Assembly (NCBI GenBank): GCA_035764655.1 | Contig: DASTYU010000041.1 | Span: 1-5,985, forward strand | Source: DASTYU01 sp035764655 | GTDB lineage: Bacteria > Chloroflexota > Limnocylindria > Limnocylindrales > CSP1-4 | Reading direction: 5' to 3' | Length of the DNA stretch: 5,985 nucleotides | Shown here: positions 1-5,985 of the stretch, piece after piece | Layout: every line of letters starts with the position of its first letter | How positions within the stretch are numbered: position 1 is the first letter of the stretch | Translations under genes and position numbers: made by a program | Notes under the pieces: generated by a model | What the model was told of the DNA's origin: nothing | Database searches by the model: none | The model's input: the letters and a program-made list of their open reading frames with translations, nothing else

Positions 1-867
1 CGAATCGGCCAGGGGGAACGAGACGCCCTGGAAGTCGTAGATGCGCTGGCCGAACTGGACCCGTTCGGTCGCCCATTCGACGGCCAGGGCCAGCAGCCGC
101 TCCATCGCGCCGCTGCAGCGCGCGCCGATATGGATGCGCTCCTCGACGAACCACTCGTTGGTCAGCTCGTCAGCGGCGCCGATCGCCCCGAGCCGCTGCG
201 CGTCGGGCACGCGGACGTCCTCGAGCACGAACTGCGGATGCCGGTCGGCGAACGTGTGGGTGTAGTCAGGGTCGTGCGAGACCCGAACGCCCGGCGTGTC
301 GTACTCGACCAGGAAGAGCGTCGGAAGGCGCTCGCCTCCCTCCTCCACCTCGCAGTGGAAGATCATGAAGTCGGTGTCGTCCGGTCCGGTCACGAACCAC
401 TTCTCGCCGTTGAGCACCCAGTCGCCAGTCGCGGTGTCCCGGATCGCGGTGGCTGCCAGGTTCCGGGCGTCCGAGCCGGCGGCATCCTCGGTGATCGCGT
501 AGCTGCCGGAGCGCTCTCCGCGCAGGCTCGGGTCGAGGTAGCGCCGGCGCTGATCGGCGCTGCAGTGGATCAGGGCGTTGTAGCCACCCGGCACGTACGA
601 CCACAGCCCGCCCGTGACCTGCCCGAGCTGCTCGTGAACGAGCACCTGTTCGAGGACATTCCAGCCCTGGCCGCCAAGCTCCTTCGGGAACGAGCCGCCG
701 TGCAGGTTGGCCTCGATGGCGGCTCGCCGGATCGGGGTGCCCCAGTCGCGCGGCACGCGGCCGTTGGCGCGCTCGAACTCGACCTCGCGCGGCTGGAGGA
801 CGTCATGGACGAATCTGCGGGCACGCTCCTGGAGCTCGAGCTGGGCCGGCGTGAGCGTCAGGTCCAT
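1..867 (-). CDS. Acyl-CoA dehydrogenase family protein, partial (C-terminus beyond left edge)
   Basis: This is an FAD-dependent flavoenzyme of the acyl-CoA dehydrogenase (ACAD) family. The family introduces an alpha,beta double bond into an acyl-CoA thioester and passes electrons to ETF. The window encodes the first 289 residues; family members are usually about 380-400 long, so roughly 100 residues are cut off, including the C-terminal helical domain where the catalytic glutamate lies in many members. Visible landmarks are the N-terminal helical domain opening MDLTLTPAQLELQERAR, the FAD/substrate signature YAITEDAAGSD at residues 123-133, the beta-domain motif NGEKWFVT at 153-160, and the start of the C-terminal domain with RVQFGQRIYDFQGVSFPLADS-type residues at 269-289. 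The ATG at 867 matches the usual family start. An in-frame GTG at 891 would add eight residues but has no better ribosome site; the site before the ATG is also weak. The acyl-CoA substrate cannot be told. The gene is probably expressed from its own promoter in the 350-bp gap upstream. Confidence 0.94.
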   Translation of the reverse strand, partial: MDLTLTPAQLELQERARRFVHDVLQPREVEFERANGRVPRDWGTPIRRAAIEANLHGGSFPKELGGQGWNVLEQVLVHEQLGQVTGGLWSYVPGGYNALIHCSADQRRRYLDPSLRGERSGSYAITEDAAGSDARNLAATAIRDTATGDWVLNGEKWFVTGPDDTDFMIFHCEVEEGGERLPTLFLVEYDTPGVRVSHDPDYTHTFADRHPQFVLEDVRVPDAQRLGAIGAADELTNEWFVEERIHIGARCSGAMERLLALAVEWATERVQFGQRIYDFQGVSFPLADS

Positions 868-910
868 CGCGCCGCTGAGGATGGCCCGCACGTTGCGACT
901 GGCGGGCCGG

Positions 911-963
911 CGTCCCGTTCACCGGGACGGCGGTGGGGCCACCGGGACGGGGCCAGGCGGCAT
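911..963 (-). promoter_or_regulatory. Possible leader: Pro-rich mini-ORF with alternative hairpins upstream of the acyl-CoA dehydrogenase
   Basis: On the minus strand an ATG at 963 opens a 14-codon frame, MPPGPVPVAPPPSR, ending in TGA at 921-919. A GGAG lies nine bases before the ATG. The stop codon falls in the 5-base loop (918-922) of a perfect 7-bp hairpin formed by CGTCCCG (911-917) and CGGGACG (923-929). A second copy of CGGGACG at 943-949, inside a repeated ACCGGGACGG (921-930 and 941-950), could pair with the same partner, giving mutually exclusive stems. Poly-proline codons followed by competing stems resemble an attenuator-type leader 51 bp before the dehydrogenase start. The region is very GC-rich, so chance is a serious alternative. 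Confidence 0.2.
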
Positions 964-1163
964 GCCCGGGAACTCCAGCGACATGGGGACGGCCAAATTG
1001 CTCGGAGAGCTACATCGGGGCTTGGGCGCGACGCAAGTTCCCGGGGCGACGTTCGCGGTCCCGCCTTGACCGCAGCATTAGCGCCCGGAGAGCTGCCCTC
1101 CGTTGATTTGGATAACAAGGATAGACGCCGAGCACGTCGGCCCGCCCTTGAGCCCACCGAACG

Positions 1164-1193
1164 CCCGGTGCTAACGCTCGCAGCAATACCGGG
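1164..1193 (-). terminator. Bulged stem-loop after the aldehyde dehydrogenase stop, possible terminator
   Basis: CCCGGTGCT (1164-1172) pairs with AGCA (1182-1185) plus CCGGG (1189-1193). This gives a 9-bp stem with a 9-base loop and a 3-base bulge (1186-1188), starting about 25 bp past the aldehyde dehydrogenase stop. No T-run follows it on the minus strand, so it is not a classic intrinsic terminator. It may be a U-tract-less terminator or an mRNA 3'-end stabiliser. Confidence 0.25.
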
Positions 1194-1217
1194 GCGCCCA
1201 GGGGACTGCTCGCCGGT

Positions 1218-2663
<1,446 letters not shown>

Positions 2664-2670
2664 GCGGCTT

Positions 2671-2694
2671 CTCCTCGGGTACGGTGGCATCGTA
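2671..2694 (-). promoter_or_regulatory. Likely aldehyde dehydrogenase ribosome site and weak -10 box
   Basis: Reading the minus strand, TACGAT at 2694-2689 fits the actinobacterial TAnnnT -10 pattern. GAGGAG at 2676-2671 is a strong Shine-Dalgarno seven bases from the ATG at 2663. Together they would give a 5' leader of about 20 bases. The ribosome site is convincing; the promoter is weak because no clear -35 is seen. Confidence 0.4.
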
Positions 2695-2695
2695 C
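2679..2695. promoter_or_regulatory. 17-bp near-palindrome, candidate operator between divergent genes
   Basis: The 17-mer GTACGGTGGCATCGTAC has seven of eight positions pairing symmetrically about its central G (GTACG-n-TG-n-CA-n-CGTAC). It lies inside the 68-bp region separating the aldehyde dehydrogenase and PPK2 starts and overlaps the candidate aldehyde dehydrogenase -10 box. Size and symmetry suit a dimeric helix-turn-helix repressor. No regulator gene is in the window, and the site is not one I recognise. Confidence 0.35.
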
Positions 2696-2720
2696 AACCG
2701 CGCCCGTTCCCGACCGCCCG

Positions 2721-2728
2721 GAGGGAGG
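2721..2728 (+). promoter_or_regulatory. Ribosome binding site of PPK2, fixes the GTG start
   Basis: The purine run GAGGGAGG ends three bases before GTG at 2732; its first half (GAGGG) is six bases away, an acceptable distance. This favours the GTG at 2732 over the earlier in-frame GTG at 2684. The earlier start lies inside the palindrome, has no comparable site, and would add sixteen residues without family-like character. Confidence 0.5.
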
Positions 2729-2731
2729 ACC

Positions 2732-3550
2732 GTGTCCCAGGCACCGAACCTGCGATCAGCCCTGCGCGTGGCACCAGGTGAACGCGTCGACCTGTCGGGG
2801 ATCGACCCCGGCGACACCCACGGGTTCGACAAGGAGCGTGGCAAGGACGCCGTCGACGGGCTGCTCGACCGCCTCACCGAGCTCCAGGAGCGGCTGTGGG
2901 CGGAGCAACAGCGTTCCGTGCTCGTGGTCCTGCAGGGGATCGACGCGGCCGGCAAGGACGGCACGATCCGCAAGGTGATGACTGCGTTCAACCCACAGGG
3001 CTGCCCGGTGTCGAGCTTCAAGGTGCCCTCGACCGAGGAGCTGGCCCACGACTTCCTGTGGCGGATCCACAAGCGGGTCCCCGCCAAGGGCGAGGTCGGC
3101 ATCTTCAACCGCTCCCACTACGAGGACGTGCTGGTCGTGCGGGTGCACGACATCGTGCCGAAGAAGGTCTGGAGCCGCCGCTACGAGCAGATCGTCGAGT
3201 TCGAGGAAAACCTCACCGAAAACGGCACGACGATCGTCAAGTTCTTCCTGTACATCGACAAGGAGGAGCAGCGTGAACGGTTCCAGGCGCGTTACGACGA
3301 CCCGACGAAGCACTGGAAGTTCTCGCTGGGCGACCTCGAGGAGCGCAAGCGCTGGGACGACTACATCGCCGCCTACGAGGACGCGCTGTCGAAGACCTCG
3401 ACCGACGCGGCCCCGTGGTACGTGATCCCGGCGAACCACAAGTGGTTCCGCGACCTGGCGGTTGCGTCGATCCTGGAGGCGACGCTGGACGAGCTCGACC
3501 CGCGGTACCCCCCGGCGGAGGACCTGCCGGAGCAGCTCGTCATCGACTGA
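2732..3550 (+). CDS. ppk2: Polyphosphate:nucleotide phosphotransferase, PPK2 family (class III-like)
   Basis: This complete 272-residue cytosolic enzyme should transfer phosphate from polyphosphate to nucleotides. Class III PPK2 enzymes phosphorylate both AMP and ADP, so they can regenerate ATP from AMP. The P-loop/Walker A is GIDAAGKDGT at residues 69-78 (D71, K75). The Walker B-type segment is IFNRSHYEDVLV at 124-135. The lid region, rich in Arg/Lys, runs over about 176-211 (KEEQRERFQARYDDP, then KHWKFSLGDLEERKRWDDY). APWYVIPANHKWFRD at 227-241 is a family hallmark. From memory the sequence closely follows the Meiothermus ruber class III enzyme throughout, and the length is normal for single-domain PPK2. 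It is divergent from the aldehyde dehydrogenase and convergent with the kinase downstream, whose stop it overlaps by 11 bp. No companion ppk1 or ppx is seen. Confidence 0.95.
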   Translation: MSQAPNLRSALRVAPGERVDLSGIDPGDTHGFDKERGKDAVDGLLDRLTELQERLWAEQQRSVLVVLQGIDAAGKDGTIRKVMTAFNPQGCPVSSFKVPSTEELAHDFLWRIHKRVPAKGEVGIFNRSHYEDVLVVRVHDIVPKKVWSRRYEQIVEFEENLTENGTTIVKFFLYIDKEEQRERFQARYDDPTKHWKFSLGDLEERKRWDDYIAAYEDALSKTSTDAAPWYVIPANHKWFRDLAVASILEATLDELDPRYPPAEDLPEQLVID

Positions 3551-4571
3551 GGGCGTCGAACCGGTCGGCGAACTCGATCACCCAGCCGGCGACGGCATCG
3601 CCGTATTGCCCGAGCTCCTCCTCGGAGACGCCCACGAGGGCACGTTCCCAGTTCAGCGCACGGTTGAGGCAGCCGAAGACGCGTGCGAGCCTGGCGGCCT
3701 GGGCCAGCTCGGCAGGCCCGGCGACAGCTGTCCACGCCTCGACATAGACCGCCTCGAGACGGGCGAACGCCGGATCGGTCTGCGGCAGGCCGGTCTTGTG
3801 GGCGATCGAATTGAACGTGACGGTCAGCGTCGCGAAGGGATGCGCGACCACCGCATCTCCCCAGTCGAAGAACCGGTCGCCGGCGGGGCCAACCAGGATG
3901 TTGCCGCCGTGCAGGTCGTCGTGCTGGACGCTCGGGGCGATGCCGATCTTCGTGAGCGCGCCGGCGGCAGTCGCGACATCCGGAAGGAGCGCAGGAAGCC
4001 GGGCGCGCACGCGACGACCCTCGTCGCGTTCGTCGTCCTGAAGCCGAGCCCACGCAGCGTCGTCCGCGAGGAGGCGTGCCAGCTCGCCGGCGAGCGCCTC
4101 CGGACGCCCGTCCGGAACGCCGGCCGCACGCATGGCCGCCACGGCCTCGCCGCTCTCGAGCGATCGCTGGAGCGCCGCGTACTCGCGCAGGATGCGCTCC
4201 CATGCCTCGAGATCGTGGTCGCCGCTGCCGTCCGGGCGTGTCTGGCGCAGAGTCGGCCCGCCGTCATCGGACAGGAACCACGGCCGGTGCGGATGGACGG
4301 CATGCGGCAGGAGCACGTGGTCGACGCCACGTTTGCGGAACACCTCCAGCAGCGGTCCTTCGTGCGCCGGTCCGGGGCCGGTTGCCTTCAACCACGATGT
4401 GCCGCCGTCGGTCGGAATACGGAACGCGGTCGACCACGGCCGCACGTGGGGCTGCTCGATGGGCCCCGTGATGCGTCGGCCGAGGCCCGTGAGTGTCCGC
4501 TCGGCCCAGCCGAGGGCGTCCGCCCGCCACCCGGGATCGAGCCACGTGCGGGCTCCGGCCGGGATCGTCAG
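3540..4571 (-). CDS. APH-family (aminoglycoside phosphotransferase-fold) small-molecule kinase, probable CTG start
   Basis: This is a kinase-fold phosphotransferase of unknown substrate. With the CTG at 4571 as start it is 343 residues. Visible landmarks in that numbering are the ATP-binding lysine in SWLKA (K62) with a candidate partner glutamate in AHEG (E71), the catalytic loop VQHDDLHGGNILV (D219 is the likely catalytic base, N224 a metal ligand), and the FFDWGD segment (D236) equivalent to DFG. The shorter start, GTG at 4445, gives 301 residues and cuts off TGPIEQPH, which precedes RPWST in relatives as I recall them. The codons from 4446 to 4571 are GC3-rich and family-like (WLDPGWRADALGWAERTL). 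No ATG, GTG or TTG occurs in frame between 4446 and about 4646; the only near-start is CTG at 4571-4569, overlapping the upstream ATPase TGA as CTGA. A GGGGG run lies nine bases before it. An aminoglycoside role is not implied. Function confidence is moderate; the coding call is high. Confidence 0.86.
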   Translation of the reverse strand: MTIPAGARTWLDPGWRADALGWAERTLTGLGRRITGPIEQPHVRPWSTAFRIPTDGGTSWLKATGPGPAHEGPLLEVFRKRGVDHVLLPHAVHPHRPWFLSDDGGPTLRQTRPDGSGDHDLEAWERILREYAALQRSLESGEAVAAMRAAGVPDGRPEALAGELARLLADDAAWARLQDDERDEGRRVRARLPALLPDVATAAGALTKIGIAPSVQHDDLHGGNILVGPAGDRFFDWGDAVVAHPFATLTVTFNSIAHKTGLPQTDPAFARLEAVYVEAWTAVAGPAELAQAARLARVFGCLNRALNWERALVGVSEEELGQYGDAVAGWVIEFADRFDALSR

Positions 4572-5985
4572 CGGGACTTGCCCCCGCCGAAGATCGTCCC
4601 GAAGATCCCGCGCAGGACCGACTGGCCGGTCCGCGAGGTGAGCACGCGGCCGCCCGTCCGGATCGCGGTCTGCAGCGTCTCTTCGCGCTCCCGCTCGATC
4701 CGAGCCTGCTCCTTCGCCTGCTCGCGGGCCTGTCGTTCGGCCGCCTTTTGCGCGGCCTTGAGCTCGCGCGCCTGGCGCTGCATCTCGCGTCGCTGCTGGG
4801 CCGGCGTCATGGTGTTGAGCCCGGCCTCGGTCGTCGGCGATACGCCCTCGCGCATGGCCTGCTCGGCAACGGCCGCCCGTGCAGCCTGGAGCCGCGCGGT
4901 GATCCGCTCGTGGGCGCTATCGGGATCGACGGGCGTCCCGTAGGTGGCGACCAACGGGCTCTCGGCGACTTTCGCCGCGAACGCATCCTCCGAGATCGGC
5001 GCCATGAGCGAATCCGGCGGAAGGAGCCGCGTCGCCGCGAGCGGCGTGGGCACGCCCTCGGGAGACAACACCGTGACCAGCGCCTCGCCGGTGCCCAGGG
5101 ACGTGATCGTGCGCTCCACGTCGTAGAAGTCGGTGACCGGGAACGTCCGCGCGGTCTTGCGCAGCGCATCGGCATCGTCGGGCGTGAACGCGCGCAGGGC
5201 GTGCTGGATCCGGTTGCCCAGCTGTGCCAGCACGGACGACGGCACATCGGTTGGCGCCTGGGTCACGAAGTACACACCCACGCCCTTCGAGCGGATCAGC
5301 CGCGCCGTCCGCTCGATCTGGTCCATCAGCGCTTCGGAAGCGTCATCGAACAGGAGATGCGCCTCGTCGAAGAAGAAGCACAGCTTCGGCTTCGGCAGGT
5401 CGCCAGCCTCGGGCAGCTGCTCGTACAGCTGCGCCAGCAGCCACAACGTGAACGTCGAGAACAGGCGCGGCTTGTCCATGACGTCGCGCAGCTCGAGGAT
5501 GCTGATGACGCCGCTGCCGTCGGGCGCCGTCCGGAGCAGATCCGCCACGTCGAACTCGAGCTCGCCGAAGAAGACGTCGGCGCCTTCCTGCTCGAGCACG
5601 ACGATCGAGCGCAGGAGCACGCCGACGGATGCGCTGGACATCCCGCCGTACTCGGCCAGGATCGGCTTGCCCTCGTCCGAGGCCAGGTACTTGAGCGTCG
5701 TGGACAGGTCGGCCAGGTCGAGAAGGGGAAGGTCGTTGTCGTCGCAGTACTTGAAGACGAGCGCAAGGATCGACGTCTGGGTCTCGTTGAGGTCGAGCAC
5801 CTTGCCAAGGAGCAGCGGCCCGAACGAGTGGACGGTCGCGCGGACCTGGGCGCCGAGGTTGCCGGTCAACGACAGGAACTCGACCGGGTGGCCGGAGGGT
5901 TCGAATGTCCAGCCCAGCGACGTCACCCGTTCGATCAGCTTGGCGTTGGTCGCGTCGCCGGGTGCCGCCAGGCCGGTCAGGTCGC
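4568..5985 (-). CDS. HerA-like ATPase, DUF853/YjgR type, partial (N-terminus beyond right edge)
   Basis: This is a P-loop ATPase of the HerA/FtsK-like superfamily. The window encodes the last 471 residues; probably some 60-80 N-terminal residues carrying Walker A are missing, judged from E. coli YjgR. The fragment begins with DLTGLAAPG, a family landmark just after the Walker A region. Then come PVEFLSLTGNLGAQVRATV, GPLLLGKVLDLNETQ, and Walker B FFFDEAHLLF (fragment residues 203-212; D206, E207). YFVTQAPTDVPSSVL (238-252) follows as the sensor-like strand, with LGNRIQHALRAFTP after it. A charged Ala/Gln/Glu/Arg coiled-coil-like helix spans about 395-437, and a Gly-rich tail ends in IFGTIFGGGKSR. 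Relatives form hexameric rings and HerA pumps DNA, but the cellular role of the DUF853 branch is not settled. It is followed directly by the kinase gene, which overlaps its stop, so the two are likely one operon. Confidence 0.94.
   Translation of the reverse strand, partial: DLTGLAAPGDATNAKLIERVTSLGWTFEPSGHPVEFLSLTGNLGAQVRATVHSFGPLLLGKVLDLNETQTSILALVFKYCDDNDLPLLDLADLSTTLKYLASDEGKPILAEYGGMSSASVGVLLRSIVVLEQEGADVFFGELEFDVADLLRTAPDGSGVISILELRDVMDKPRLFSTFTLWLLAQLYEQLPEAGDLPKPKLCFFFDEAHLLFDDASEALMDQIERTARLIRSKGVGVYFVTQAPTDVPSSVLAQLGNRIQHALRAFTPDDADALRKTARTFPVTDFYDVERTITSLGTGEALVTVLSPEGVPTPLAATRLLPPDSLMAPISEDAFAAKVAESPLVATYGTPVDPDSAHERITARLQAARAAVAEQAMREGVSPTTEAGLNTMTPAQQRREMQRQARELKAAQKAAERQAREQAKEQARIEREREETLQTAIRTGGRVLTSRTGQSVLRGIFGTIFGGGKSR

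Larger units (their letters stand above)
868..1217. other. 350-bp non-coding gap between acyl-CoA dehydrogenase and aldehyde dehydrogenase
   Basis: No reading frame here resembles a protein on either strand; open frames crossing it are arginine/proline/serine-rich and look like GC-driven shadows. What can be seen is a bulged stem-loop near the aldehyde dehydrogenase end, and an AT-rich island at 1101-1124 in which GGATA occurs twice (1110-1114 and 1119-1123). On the minus strand that island reads TATCCT at 1123-1118, which fits the loose actinobacterial -10 pattern TAnnnT. No convincing -35 is present, so a promoter for the acyl-CoA dehydrogenase here is only a weak inference. A leader-like structure sits at 911-963. 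Confidence 0.5.

Noticed and set aside
932..943. GGTGG/CCACC inverted repeat as a separate operator
   Set aside because: Arms of 5 bp with a 2-bp centre in very GC-rich DNA are expected by chance, and the site lies inside the repeated region already described.
2664..2774. N-terminal extension of the aldehyde dehydrogenase to the first available start at 2774
   Set aside because: The extra 37 residues are not family-like, would cover the divergent spacer and PPK2 start, and the ATG at 2663 has a near-ideal ribosome site.
3540..4571. Aminoglycoside resistance gene
   Set aside because: The fold is APH-like, but the family covers many small-molecule kinases. The chromosomal-looking context, normal composition and lack of mobile elements give no support for resistance.
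3462..4943. Plus-strand open frame of 493 codons opposite the kinase and ATPase
   Set aside because: The minus-strand genes have textbook motifs over the same bases. This frame has shadow-like composition and begins inside PPK2.
4568..5985. HerA-type ATPase as part of an anti-phage system such as HerA-Sir2 or HerA-DUF4297
   Set aside because: The sequence fits the DUF853/YjgR branch, and its visible neighbour is an APH-fold kinase, not a Sir2 or nuclease partner. Nothing visible supports a defence role, though the gene upstream is outside the window.

Overview
This is a strongly GC-rich window with dense coding. Nearly every third codon position in the real genes is G or C. The gene families and codon use suggest a high-GC actinomycetote (possibly a Thermoleophilia- or Gaiellales-like lineage) or a similar high-GC soil bacterium. 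No rRNA or marker gene is present to settle this. I found no mobile element, CRISPR array, tRNA or rRNA.

Layout, left to right. (1) An acyl-CoA dehydrogenase on the minus strand runs off the left edge, so its C-terminus is missing. (2) A 350-bp non-coding gap holds a possible terminator for the next gene, an AT-rich island with a weak minus-strand -10 box, and a proline-rich mini-ORF overlapping two mutually exclusive hairpins. (3) A complete NAD(P)-dependent aldehyde dehydrogenase lies on the minus strand. (4) A 68-bp divergent intergenic region carries a 17-bp near-palindrome. (5) A complete class III-like PPK2 polyphosphate:nucleotide phosphotransferase lies on the plus strand. (6) An APH-fold small-molecule kinase lies on the minus strand, its stop overlapping the PPK2 stop by 11 bp in convergent orientation. 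(7) A HerA-like/DUF853 (YjgR-type) ATPase on the minus strand runs off the right edge, so its N-terminus with the Walker A loop is missing.

How the genes may work together. The ATPase and the APH-fold kinase are almost certainly co-transcribed. The kinase reading frame is clearly coding back to the ATPase stop codon, where the only plausible start is a CTG inside a CTGA overlap. The aldehyde dehydrogenase and PPK2 share one short divergent control region and could be controlled by the same regulator. The acyl-CoA dehydrogenase points the same way as the aldehyde dehydrogenase but is separated by the 350-bp gap, so it probably has its own promoter. The set looks like ordinary metabolic and housekeeping genes rather than a dedicated accessory system. 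I did not find a convincing new multi-gene system. The points most worth a second look are the CTG-start kinase, the leader-like structure before the acyl-CoA dehydrogenase, and the operator-like palindrome.
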